DNA of 36,596 nucleotides from Flavonifractor plautii ATCC 29863 (GTDB lineage Bacteria; Bacillota; Clostridia; Oscillospirales; Oscillospiraceae): NCBI RefSeq assembly GCF_000239295.1, contig NZ_JH417810.1, positions 50,522 to 87,117 of the forward strand, read 5' to 3'. Shown piece by piece: positions 24,292 to 31,994 of this stretch (position 1 is its first letter; each line of letters starts with the position of its first letter). The notes under the pieces were generated by a model. It saw only the letters and a program-made list of their open reading frames with translations, ran no database searches and was not told where the DNA came from. The position numbers and the translations under genes were made by a program.

Positions 24292-24908
24292 TCAAAGTTC
24301 ATTTGGATAGCCGATCTTATCCAGTCCTGCCTTGATTTCCTCCCACTCGCTGCGCCTGGGGTTCAGCGCGGCGACCAGTTCCTTTGTCACCGGCGCCCCG
24401 TCCGCAAGCCGGCGCACAGCTTCCAAAGGCAGGTCAGCGGGAAACCACTTCCCGTACTCCACATAGGTCTGTGCCTCGCCGTCGATTCTGGAGAGCAGGT
24501 CCCTGGACGCATCCTCGCCGTCCATCGGATTGCAGTGCCAGGCGATGCCATCTTCCGTCCAGACGCAGAAGGTGCTTTTCATCTTCTTGACCTCATGGCT
24601 GGTCATGAGCTTTTGCAAAGCGGTCGGCATCCCGTCGGTCAGGTCTTCGATTCAGGGGAGTTTTTCTCCTAGTCGTAGAGTTCGGAGTCCACACCGTTGA
24701 TGACGCAGCCTTCGGGCGCAAACAGGACAATCATGCTTTGGCCGCTGCCATCGGTGGCAAAAAATGCTTCCCTGCCTTCGGCAGACGCATTGCTCTGGGA
24801 TACTGGTTCCTTTGCACAGCGTCGTTTCCCCCCCGACAGTCTTTATACCATTGCAGGCGGATCTGCTGGATCAAAAGCGTGGGCAAGTGTTCCGCCCTTT
24901 TTTTTCAT
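24292..24908 (-). pseudogene. Decayed immunity-array gene with A8 slip after the start codon
   Basis: A gene of about 200 codons with several lesions. The ATG (24908-24906) overlaps the DUF2004 stop and is followed by eight A; seven would give KKRAEHLPTLLIQQIRLQWY then KDCRGGN. Near 24800 the sense changes frame to AEGREAFFATDGSGQSMIVL and APEGCVINGVDSELYD, ending in TAG (24671-24669) where a Trp is likely. After another shift near 24655 it continues as IEDLTDGMPTALQKLMTSHE to IGYPNEL at 24292. I know similar hypothetical proteins from such arrays but no name. The 112-codon open part (24630-24292) might be expressed alone. Confidence 0.65.
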
Positions 24909-25411
24909 CAGCTCTCATGGGTAATGCAGAAAATCTCCTTGTTCAAGTCAAAGTAAACCACCATCAGCTCGTCGGTGATTTCCGGGTTGAAAGACAGGTC
25001 CAGAATAAAGGCTTGCTGGCCGGTTTCGCCATCCACCAAGCTGCCAAAACGCTTGAGCCGCAAAAAGTCCACCATCTCGATAAAGGACAGCTTGGCCGGA
25101 TCGGTTCCCGGAAAAAGATCAGCCGCGATATCAGAGCCTACATCGTCCCGGTGGAACTGCATGAAAAAGGTCACGAGGTCGTGGTAGGGGGCGCCTTGGT
25201 CCGACAGCGCCGCTTTGATGGCGGCCTTGGCCTTTTCCGCCAATGTCTCCGCCTCATCCAGCATTTCGCCCACCGCGTCCATGGCAGAAGGATTGTCGGT
25301 CAGTTCCTCATCTACATCAAAGAGAAAGGGCAGTCCCGTGTCCTCGGAAAAGGTAAAGATTTCCTCGCTGGGCGTGTATTCAAAATCAATGCGTTTACTG
25401 TTCAGTTTCAT
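24908..25411 (-). CDS. DUF2004-family protein
   Basis: The protein has 167 residues; AAGGAGG lies 8 bases before the ATG at 25411. The order FEYTPSEEIFTFSEDTGLPF (strand), acidic helices, LVTFFMQFHRDDV, and FILDLSFNPEITDELMVVYF then DLNKEIFCITHES fits DUF2004. The role is unknown. The end overlaps the start codon of the decayed gene (TGATG). Confidence 0.7.
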   Translation of the reverse strand: MKLNSKRIDFEYTPSEEIFTFSEDTGLPFLFDVDEELTDNPSAMDAVGEMLDEAETLAEKAKAAIKAALSDQGAPYHDLVTFFMQFHRDDVGSDIAADLFPGTDPAKLSFIEMVDFLRLKRFGSLVDGETGQQAFILDLSFNPEITDELMVVYFDLNKEIFCITHES

Positions 25412-25424
25412 CAAGCTATCCTCC

Positions 25425-26264
25425 TTATCCTGCAAGGTTAGCATAGGTAATGCCCTTCTTCAAAGAGCCGCTAACCTCTACCGCATGGCCCCAGAACATA
25501 TCGTCATCGTTATAATAGGCGGTAAAACGGCCGCCGGGAGAAACGGAAACCTCGGTGAGCAGGATGCGCTGGGCAAACTCCTCCTCCGTGATGGGGGCTG
25601 TTTCCGGGTCACGGGCGCTTTCCTCATCCTGGGAAAGCCAGTTGTTGGCAAGCCCAGTCAGGTTTTTGGCCGCAAAGTCCCGCATGGCCTTGTCCCAGGT
25701 TTCCTGATCTGTAACCAGCCTCTTGGCGGCGTTGCGGGCGCGAGTCCATGAGGGCTTGCTCTCAGCATTGACCTCCAGAGAAAGGCGTACATCCTTTCCG
25801 CACCACTGGATCTCACCCTCAAAGGCATCATAGTCCTTATCCAGCGTCAGCTCACCCAGCACTTCGTCCTGGATCACCACCGGCTTGTGGTACTCGTCCA
25901 GAATGGCCTGAAGCTCCGGGCAGTCCTCATGAGCCCTGACCACCTCGGAGATGCACCAGGGCCGCGCCACCAGGTTTTGCGCCCATTCTTCCTTCATCCG
26001 GCGGATCTTCAGACGGCAGATCTGCTCGTTGCGAAAGCGTCCCCAGCCCCTTTCGCCGTCCCGCTCCTCGTTGGTGACCGGCCACTCCAGCCGCTCCTCT
26101 TTGGGGCTGACCTTACCGGTGTCACAGAACACCATGCCCAGCGTTACAACGGTCATTCCCCAAAAGTCTCCCTTGTTGTGATATCCTCCCCCGATACAGC
26201 GCTTGATCAGAGCGACCACTTCCTGCTCCTTAGGCTCGTACATCCCATAGAATTCCTCAAACAT
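25425..26264 (-). CDS. DUF2262-family protein (paralogue 1)
   Basis: The protein has 279 residues. A long N-terminal extension with VALIKRCIGGGYHNKGDFWG is followed by the DUF2262 core: VIQDEVLGELTLDKDYDAFE, IQWCGKDVRLSLEV, SWTRARNAAKRLV, helices, EEEFAQRILLTEVSVSPGGR and DDDMFWGHAVEVSG. A paralogue lies at 29745-30587 with the same C-terminal blocks. DUF2262 proteins are frequent in immunity loci. AAAGGAGG precedes the ATG. Confidence 0.8.
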   Translation of the reverse strand: MFEEFYGMYEPKEQEVVALIKRCIGGGYHNKGDFWGMTVVTLGMVFCDTGKVSPKEERLEWPVTNEERDGERGWGRFRNEQICRLKIRRMKEEWAQNLVARPWCISEVVRAHEDCPELQAILDEYHKPVVIQDEVLGELTLDKDYDAFEGEIQWCGKDVRLSLEVNAESKPSWTRARNAAKRLVTDQETWDKAMRDFAAKNLTGLANNWLSQDEESARDPETAPITEEEFAQRILLTEVSVSPGGRFTAYYNDDDMFWGHAVEVSGSLKKGITYANLAG

Positions 26265-26278
26265 GGGCGCAACCTCCT

Positions 26279-26872
26279 TTACAGTCCTTCCAAAACCGCC
26301 GCAATCTTGGGGAGAAACTCCGGAGAAACTTCCTGTTCCAGTGCTCCTCGGTAGGCCAGCACCGCCTGCCAGGAGTAGTAATAGAAGCTGTAGAACAAGT
26401 CCGCGGGGAAGACCTCGTCCTCCTCGTAGCGCATCTCATCTTCTTCCTCGTCGTATTCCTCTGACCACAGGTATTCTTCTTTCAGCAGATCAGAGAAGCA
26501 GGGGAGGGGAGAGGCGTGTTCCATCTCATCTCCATCGTGGAAGCACTGGAGGATGCAGGCAAAGAAGTCCAGCAGCTTCCCGGCAAGGAAGCGAGCCACG
26601 GGGTTCTGGCCGCTCTCCATGAGGGCCTTCTCCAGAATCCGGCTCAGGAACACCGTGCCGAAGGGGGTGGCGTGCCACAGGGTGCCCTGGTGCTCCAGGT
26701 TGGTGGTGAACACGTAGAGGGACTTTTTGACTGACGCCAAATCACGCATCTGTTCCAGGACTGTCAGGTGAGCGGGAAAATCCGTCCCCCGGCCATAGGC
26801 GGTGGTGAGCCGATGCCACGGGACATCAGCGACCTTGAGCTGGCGGATGTAGGTTTTGTTTTCTTCTGTCAT
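26279..26872 (-). CDS. Uncharacterised helical array protein
   Basis: The protein has 197 residues. The opening DVPWHRLTTAYGRGTDFPAH resembles hypothetical immunity-cluster proteins that share a W-x-R-L-T-T-x-Y-G-R-x-T-D-F-P block. The rest is helical with a strongly acidic stretch (WSEEYDEEEDEMRYEEDE) before the C-terminal helices. No enzymatic motif is visible. AAGGAGGG precedes the ATG. Confidence 0.6.
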   Translation of the reverse strand: MTEENKTYIRQLKVADVPWHRLTTAYGRGTDFPAHLTVLEQMRDLASVKKSLYVFTTNLEHQGTLWHATPFGTVFLSRILEKALMESGQNPVARFLAGKLLDFFACILQCFHDGDEMEHASPLPCFSDLLKEEYLWSEEYDEEEDEMRYEEDEVFPADLFYSFYYYSWQAVLAYRGALEQEVSPEFLPKIAAVLEGL

Positions 26873-26885
26873 GTCGTTGCCCTCC

Positions 26886-27257
26886 TTATCCCGCTGTCTG
26901 ACTGCGGTACATCTTCTCCAGCGTGGTGTACCACCGTTTCAGCATGGTTTCCAGACTGGTTTTCCCGCTGCGATCTGTAAAAACAAGAAACTTTTGCAGC
27001 AGTCTGGGGAACAGATATTTGCCCGCTTTTGTCAGGTCCTGATTGAGATAGACCATCCGAAGGATACGGCCTTGCTGGTCCAAAGGGTTCTTTTTCAGCA
27101 GTTCCTTGTCAAAGCAGAACCGAAGGAACACCACATTCTCATCATAGAAGTCCTCCACCACAGCCGCGCCAATGCTGGTGTATGTGATGTCGTACACCAA
27201 ACGGCTCCAGTCAAATTTCTCGGCATAGAGCAGTTTCAGCGCCTTCTCCCAGTGTTC
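26886..27257 (-). pseudogene. Second half of a TAG-split gene
   Basis: In the same frame as the gene in front and directly after its TAG (27260-27258), the sequence reads EHWEKALKLLYAEKFDWSRL and YDITYTSIGAAVVEDFYDEN and goes on for about 120 codons to the TAA at 26886, ending LKRWYTTLEKMYRSQTAG. No ribosome binding site or good start is seen between the two parts; the first ATG/GTG-type start, at 27200, cuts into the conserved-looking region. It is probably the C-terminal domain of one ancestral protein of about 205 residues. Confidence 0.55.
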
Positions 27258-27506
27258 CTACGGGATCACCAGCATCCTGTGCTGGGCGGTGCCGGAGTAG
27301 CCGCGGTAGACGGGTTCCGGCTGCCCCAGCAGTTCGCTCACACTGTCGGCATAGACGAAGCACAGTTCCTCATCGAACAGGCCGCCGATAAAGTTGCCGT
27401 TGCAGTACAGCATATAGTTCTTGAACTTGGCGGGAGAAAAAGAGAGGTTGTATTCCTGCGAGTCCAGGATTTTATATACCTTGTTCAGAAAGTCTATTGA
27501 TATCAT
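27258..27506 (-). CDS. TfoX-like-fold N-terminal half of a TAG-split gene
   Basis: 82 codons from an ATG with AAGGAG upstream. YMLYCNGNFIGGLFDEELCF, VYADS and PEPVYRGYSGTAQHRMLVIP resemble TfoX-N-like proteins of immunity clusters (GG-L-x-x-x-x-L, P-x-P-A/V-Y-x-G, M-L-x-I). The frame ends in TAG but stays open for another 120 codons after it. Confidence 0.6.
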   Translation of the reverse strand: MISIDFLNKVYKILDSQEYNLSFSPAKFKNYMLYCNGNFIGGLFDEELCFVYADSVSELLGQPEPVYRGYSGTAQHRMLVIP

Positions 27507-27549
27507 GGCATTGCTCCTTATCCTTCAAACCCACCCTCGATCATAGGAC

Positions 27550-27891
27550 TTACTTCCTCTGCTGCTTTACTTGATAGGGAACGGTTCGGCCCAGCACCCG
27601 GCCCTTGCCAACGGAATTGGCCCCCTCATAAATCAAGAATTCCGCATTGTGTTCCAGCGGGCCGTAGTCCACAGTATCCGGGTAGAGGGGCTGGGCATTC
27701 CCCAATGCCGGTTCATCAAATACACACTCGGTTCCATCCAGGAAGCATACACCCAGATACTCAGCGGTTCCCACGACTACAAAATGGGGGCTATACTTTC
27801 CGCTGACCAGGCTGGGGGGAGCCTTTCGTTTGCCGATCCAAAAGATGACCTCCACATGGAGCACCGCCCGGTTTTCATCTGTCCCGATCAT
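27550..27891 (-). CDS. EF-Tu domain-3-like beta-barrel protein
   Basis: The protein has 113 residues. It follows the plan of EF-Tu domain 3: opening strand HVEVIFW, then a PP-containing loop, KYSPHFVVVGTAEYLGVCF (EF-Tu has YRPQFYFRTTDVTG), a central P-x-x-x-V-D-Y turn, and LEHNAEFLIYEGANSVGKGR V (EF-Tu: GLRFAIREGGRTVGAGVV). It lacks the GTPase and domain 2, so it is a free-standing barrel. Several contact-dependent tRNase toxins use EF-Tu, so a decoy or partner role is conceivable. GGAGGG precedes the ATG. Confidence 0.6.
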   Translation of the reverse strand: MIGTDENRAVLHVEVIFWIGKRKAPPSLVSGKYSPHFVVVGTAEYLGVCFLDGTECVFDEPALGNAQPLYPDTVDYGPLEHNAEFLIYEGANSVGKGRVLGRTVPYQVKQQRK

Positions 27892-27911
27892 GCCAGTCCC
27901 TCCATTCCAGC

Positions 27912-28061
27912 TTACTCTCCGAATCGCTCGGCAGCATCCTGATAGACGGTGATGCTCTTTGCCACTTTCTTTTTCTGGCTGCGAATGTGGAAGTAGCCCC
28001 GCAGAACGCGCTTCAGTTCCGGGTTTTCCACCTTGCGGGGCAGTTGTTCCAAAGCCATCAT
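27912..28061 (-). CDS. Small basic array protein (49 residues)
   Basis: A short frame with a good AAAAGGAG site before ATGATG at 28061-28056, ending in TAA at 27914-27912. It reads ALEQLPRKVENPELKRVLRG then YFHIRSQKKKVAKSITVYQD. It is basic and helical with no membrane segment. The strong ribosome binding site, the clean fit between neighbours (21 bases to the next start) and coding character support it. Family unknown. Confidence 0.65.
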   Translation of the reverse strand: MMALEQLPRKVENPELKRVLRGYFHIRSQKKKVAKSITVYQDAAERFGE

Positions 28062-28080
28062 TGGCTTACTCCTTTTTAAT

Positions 28081-28668
28081 CTATCCCACAATGGTGGTTG
28101 CCTTGACGGTCAGATTTTCGAAATCCATAGCGATCAGCTTCTCGGCGGCCTGTGGGGTACACATGAACCAGGTGCTCACGCCCCAGGCGTCCATCCTTGT
28201 GACGGTGAAGAAGTCAGTTTGGGCAGAAGTAGGTTCTCTTGCGTCAATATAGTAGTCGGAGTAGAGATACACCAGATCCACCTCCCGCTCCGGAAGCCAC
28301 CTGGCCCGGCGCGCCCGGAGCTTGCCGCTTTTCAGTGTCTTCTCTCTGGGATTCTCGAACCACTTCAGCTCCTTGATCTTCAGGCCGGTGAAGGTATCCA
28401 TCAGCCGCTGGGCGATCTCCCGGTGGGTAAACACCCCGCAGTTCCAGGGGCCCATCAGCCAGGTCATGATAAAGTCACCCACCTTGCTGCCGGGAGCAGG
28501 GGGCCCATAGACGCTCTCATCCGCCCACATGACTTCCATCTTTTCGCATTGATCAGGCTGGGGACAGGACCGCTTGTTGCCGTAGCGGTACATGATATTC
28601 ACATAGCCGTAGTCCTTGCCGGTCCGGTCATGCCCGACGGATTCTATTTTATAAGCGGTTATGGACAT
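28081..28668 (-). CDS. Uncharacterised alpha/beta array protein
   Basis: The protein has 195 residues: N-terminal strands (AYKIESVGHDRTGKDYGYVN), MEVMWADESVYGPPAPGSKV, a helix with FTHREIAQRLMDTFTGLKIK, and C-terminal strands VDLVYLYSDYYID and FFTVTRMDAWGVSTWFMCTP. The late segment resembles the C-terminal part of Imm11-like proteins (helix then LI-x-M-x-F-x-N), but I cannot assign a family. AGGAGG precedes the ATG. Confidence 0.6.
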   Translation of the reverse strand: MSITAYKIESVGHDRTGKDYGYVNIMYRYGNKRSCPQPDQCEKMEVMWADESVYGPPAPGSKVGDFIMTWLMGPWNCGVFTHREIAQRLMDTFTGLKIKELKWFENPREKTLKSGKLRARRARWLPEREVDLVYLYSDYYIDAREPTSAQTDFFTVTRMDAWGVSTWFMCTPQAAEKLIAMDFENLTVKATTIVG

Positions 28669-28713
28669 TGCAACTCCACCTCCTGGGCCAGTGCAAAGTC
28701 ATTAGGGTTTATC

Positions 28714-28911
28714 CTAATCAAGTTGATCCTGCACCTCTTTGGGCAGGTCATTCCACAAAATATCATATGTAAACTCCCGGATCTCCGGATAACACTCCCG
28801 CGCGGTCTGTTCCGCAATATTCCGGTCGAGATAGTGCATCTCCTGGTGGAAAAACCAGTTGAGCTTTTCCATGAGCCGGTAGAGACGGATCTGTTCTTCC
28901 TGGGTCATGGG
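28714..28911 (-). CDS. Small helical acidic array protein
   Basis: 65 residues from the ATG at 28911, which has AAGGAGG 5 bases upstream (28953 has none and lies in the gene in front). It is all helical: RLYRLMEKLNWFFHQEMHYL, CYPEIREFTYDILWNDLPKE. Family unknown; probably a small immunity protein. Confidence 0.6.
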   Translation of the reverse strand, partial: PMTQEEQIRLYRLMEKLNWFFHQEMHYLDRNIAEQTARECYPEIREFTYDILWNDLPKEVQDQLD

Positions 28912-28949
28912 GTACCTCCTTAGATTGTCGGAGGATGGAACGGCTGTAC

Positions 28950-29489
28950 TCATGCCAGCTCCGCATCCAAAATCTGTACTTGTTTTCCTTCCTCGTTCAC
29001 ATAGTAAAGCGCAATGTAGTCAATGCCATCCCGCTTGACCTGCTCCCAGGGCATCCGTCTGCCGCTGAGCAGTTCCACGGTATCCGCCTCGTCCGCCTCG
29101 AAACCCTCTTTTTCATCCTCATAGTCAATGCTGTAGCCCAGCTCCAGCACTAGTTTGGAGGCGGGGATCTCATACCGCTTAAGGGGGCGGTGTTCCAATT
29201 CAGCCGGATCATGTTCATCACAGAACAGATTGTCATAGCCATGCCGCCCGCCGTCGAAGATAATGAACGCCTCGCCGCTCTCCGGGTCACGGGCCGCCAC
29301 CAGTCCGGGGGCCTCGTCACTATCTACAATATAGGATTGAGGCTCCCCCTTCACTGTAAGCAAGTCTCCGTAGTACCACACCTCCAGCAGTTCATTGCCG
29401 GTGGTGGAACACAATGTCACGGTGGGCAGACGCTTCTCGGCCCACTCCTTCACATGGCCGGTGAGCCAGGTAGGATATTTTTCAGTCAT
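28950..29489 (-). CDS. Uncharacterised array protein
   Basis: About 179 residues from the ATG at 29489 (AAGGAGG upstream). Strands LEVWYYGDLLTVKGEPQSYI, a FDGGRHGYDNLFCDEHDPAE block, and ELGYSIDYEDEKEGFEADEA before the C-terminal MPWEQVKRDGIDYIALYYV. Similar hypothetical proteins occur in Clostridia immunity clusters, but no family name is known to me. It overlaps the Imm17 gene by a few bases at its start side. Confidence 0.6.
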   Translation of the reverse strand: MTEKYPTWLTGHVKEWAEKRLPTVTLCSTTGNELLEVWYYGDLLTVKGEPQSYIVDSDEAPGLVAARDPESGEAFIIFDGGRHGYDNLFCDEHDPAELEHRPLKRYEIPASKLVLELGYSIDYEDEKEGFEADEADTVELLSGRRMPWEQVKRDGIDYIALYYVNEEGKQVQILDAELA

Positions 29490-29502
29490 CGTTTCGGCCT
29501 CC

Positions 29503-29727
29503 TTACAACATCCAAGACATAACACTGGTCACAATCAGCACGATCCCCAGCAAGAAGAATATCACCCGCCGGGAGCCGCGGCCATAGCGGTGGGAGTCCG
29601 GCTTGCCGGTGGGGTCGCAGAGCCAGTTCCAGTTCATGATCGCACCAATCAGCAGGACAGCGCCGATGATCAGTGTCACCCAGCTCCAATGCTCCTGCAA
29701 AAAGGCTGTAATCTGCTCACTGTTCAT
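29503..29727 (-). CDS. Imm17-like two-helix membrane immunity protein
   Basis: The protein has 74 residues with two transmembrane helices (about 16-34 and 54-73). Between them lies WNWLCDPTGKPDSHRYGRGS, the connecting loop typical of Imm17 (W-x-W-L-x-D-P-T-G). This is the only clear membrane protein in the array, so its toxin may act at the membrane or enter through it. Small size and context support the call. Confidence 0.75.
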   Translation of the reverse strand: MNSEQITAFLQEHWSWVTLIIGAVLLIGAIMNWNWLCDPTGKPDSHRYGRGSRRVIFFLLGIVLIVTSVMSWML

Positions 29728-29744
29728 TCAGGTTTCTCCTCTCT

Positions 29745-30587
29745 TTATCCCTGCATATCCGCACCAATGGGCCCCTTTTTCAGTATTCCATCCACAGTGA
29801 CCACATGGCCCCAGAACATATCGTCGTCCTCATACCAGGCGGTAAAACGCCCGCCGGGAGATACTGTAAACTCGGTGAGCAGGATGCGCCGGGCGAACTC
29901 CTCCTCGGTGATGGGGTCCTTCTCCGGGGCCCGGTCGGTCTGGTCATTGTCTGCCAGCCATTCGTTGGCCTGAGCAGTGAGCGTCTGAGCAGCCATCGCC
30001 CGTAGGGACTTGTCCCAGACTTCCTGATCTGCCAACAGGTTCTTCATCACATTGGTGACGCGGGTCCAGGACGCTTTCTTTTCAATCTCCACATCCAACG
30101 AGATCCGGACTTCTTTCCCCATCCACTGGCAGGTTCCATCGAATGTGCTCATCTCACGATCCAGCGTGAGTGTCCCCAGCACTTCATCTTCCAAAAGGAT
30201 GGGCTTTGTGTACTCCGCCCAGATCTCCTCCAGTGCCGGACAGGTTACACCTTCCTCCAGTACCTCCGTGACATACCACTGGGGTTCACTGAGGGCGTCG
30301 CCTTTCCAGCCGCGGGTCTTGATCCGATAGATGTTGCCCTTGGCAAACCGCTTGGAATAGTCACCGGATTCCCTTTCCTTGTCCGTCAGCGGCCAGCTCA
30401 GGCAGCATCGGCCGGAGAGCACCTGTCCGGTCTGGACATCCGCCATGGCGAGGGCATGGGTATGCGCCGTCCAGAAAGTATCCAGAAAGGTCTTGTCCGC
30501 GCTGGTGCCGCTTTGGATCAGCACCAGCTTTTCCTCATCTTCCGGGGCGTACAGGGCAATAAAGTCCTTGACTTTTCTTTTTTTCAT
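29745..30587 (-). CDS. DUF2262-family protein (paralogue 2)
   Basis: The protein has 280 residues; GAGGAG precedes the ATG at 30587. It shares the DUF2262 blocks of 25425-26264: LEDEVLGTLTLDREMSTFDG, WMGKEVRISLDVEI, SWTRVTNVMKNLLADQEVWD, EEEFARRILLTEFTVSPGGR, DDDMFWGHVVTVDG. The N-terminal 60 residues differ (FIALYAPEDEEKLVLIQSGT), suggesting separate toxin specificities after duplication or independent acquisition. Confidence 0.8.
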   Translation of the reverse strand: MKKRKVKDFIALYAPEDEEKLVLIQSGTSADKTFLDTFWTAHTHALAMADVQTGQVLSGRCCLSWPLTDKERESGDYSKRFAKGNIYRIKTRGWKGDALSEPQWYVTEVLEEGVTCPALEEIWAEYTKPILLEDEVLGTLTLDREMSTFDGTCQWMGKEVRISLDVEIEKKASWTRVTNVMKNLLADQEVWDKSLRAMAAQTLTAQANEWLADNDQTDRAPEKDPITEEEFARRILLTEFTVSPGGRFTAWYEDDDMFWGHVVTVDGILKKGPIGADMQG

Positions 30588-30597
30588 GGTGTTCTCC

Positions 30598-31980
30598 TCA
30601 CGCAAATACCTGCCGGTATTTCTCTCTCAATTCTTCTGGGGCCGCTTTGATGACCTTGCTGCCACCGTTTTCGGAGGACGGACCCCAGATGGCCCAGAGT
30701 AGGCTCTGCCAAGCGATGGCCCGGAATTTCGGGTCCTTATTTTCTTCTGACAGGAGATAAGCGGAAAAGCGGCACTTGACTGCCAGTAGAGCATCCAGGC
30801 TTTCCGCATTGGCAATCAGACTGCGGAATTCCTTGGCAGGCTTCATCCACTGCATAGACAATGCGCCCCGAACCAATACCCCCAGTGTCCATGGTTGAAA
30901 ACCAAACTTCCGGATAAAGGCATGAAGGAATTTCTCTTGCAGGGAGGAGTGCTCGTCGTCGCAGAGATCCAGATACTCCGTCACGAGCGGTGCCCACTGT
31001 TCTCCTTCCAGTCCCAGAGCAAACACGGCGAAGGTTCCGGGCATGGCGCAGGATTCATCGGAGAGGTTGTTGTACCATTCATACTCCCGCATGGCCAGCC
31101 GTGCATACCGCTCAATATCGGCGTGTAATCTGGGGTATTGGACAGCACAGGCAAAGAACTGATTAACGCCCTTTTTAGGAAGTCCAGGAATGGGCAGATA
31201 GTTTTTCTCTGAGCCACGGAACTCCACCGAGTAACTGCGGGGGAATTCCTCCTGCTCCAGCACCGCGCACAGATAGTCCAAGACTTCCGCATAGCACTCC
31301 TCTGTGCAGTCCCTGGCGGTGATGCGGACGGTGGCAAACGCATCATTGGCCGAGGCGGTCAGGTGCTTTGTTTTCCGCGTTTGGATGTTAGGCGGCAATT
31401 TGCCGCTGCCATTGGTTTTCAGTTCTTTTACCATGTCGGGACGGAGCTGGGAAACCAGGCCGAGGATGTGTTCGGTTTTGAGAGACTCAAAACTCTGCCC
31501 ATACACGGTGTGGCAGACTGCCACATAGCAGGCAAAGCGCAGCAGCCCTTCGTCCACATCCTCCAGGCGCAATTCCGGACACACCGTGCAGGGCGGAAAG
31601 ACGGTAAACCCATCTTCCCGCTCTCCCACAAGGAAGAACCGCTCCTGCACCTGCTTTTCTATGTACTTCTCCAACTCATAGCGGATCTCCTCCCAGCAAA
31701 CCAGCCGCCGCATGGCATCGCAGAGGGAAACCGCATCCTCGCAGGGAAATCCCTTCAGCGGCAGTCGGGAAAGATACCGCTCCAGCAGCTGATCAGGGAG
31801 AAAGGGCGTTCCGTTGTGGTTTCGCACCACGGTCGGGTAATCGGAGTGATTTTCACGAGCAGTACCGTCCAGAACATCCTGGATGCAGAGATCCGCCTCC
31901 GCCAGCACCTCTGGAGAAGTATCCGGCTTGTGGATTAGGTAGTAGCGGCCCTTCACGCCGTCACGCTTTGGCAAACTCAT
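30598..31980 (-). CDS. DUF6138-like protein
   Basis: About 460 residues from the ATG at 31980 (AGGAG 9 bases upstream). The block DESCAMPGTFAVFALGLEGE, the helical HASLQEKFLHAFIRKFGF-like part and the end ALSMQWMKPAKEFRSLIANA then AWQSLLWAIWG fit DUF6138-type proteins. It is mostly helical and HEAT-like, with no catalytic motif. Immunity role by context. Confidence 0.55.
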   Translation of the reverse strand: MSLPKRDGVKGRYYLIHKPDTSPEVLAEADLCIQDVLDGTARENHSDYPTVVRNHNGTPFLPDQLLERYLSRLPLKGFPCEDAVSLCDAMRRLVCWEEIRYELEKYIEKQVQERFFLVGEREDGFTVFPPCTVCPELRLEDVDEGLLRFACYVAVCHTVYGQSFESLKTEHILGLVSQLRPDMVKELKTNGSGKLPPNIQTRKTKHLTASANDAFATVRITARDCTEECYAEVLDYLCAVLEQEEFPRSYSVEFRGSEKNYLPIPGLPKKGVNQFFACAVQYPRLHADIERYARLAMREYEWYNNLSDESCAMPGTFAVFALGLEGEQWAPLVTEYLDLCDDEHSSLQEKFLHAFIRKFGFQPWTLGVLVRGALSMQWMKPAKEFRSLIANAESLDALLAVKCRFSAYLLSEENKDPKFRAIAWQSLLWAIWGPSSENGGSKVIKAAPEELREKYRQVFA

Positions 31981-31994
31981 CGCATGCGCTCCTC

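Noticed and set aside
8577-27506. All frameshifts as sequencing errors
   Set aside because: Possible for the G8 site, but other genes combine indels with nonsense changes, a lost start codon and a chimeric join, which read errors do not produce.
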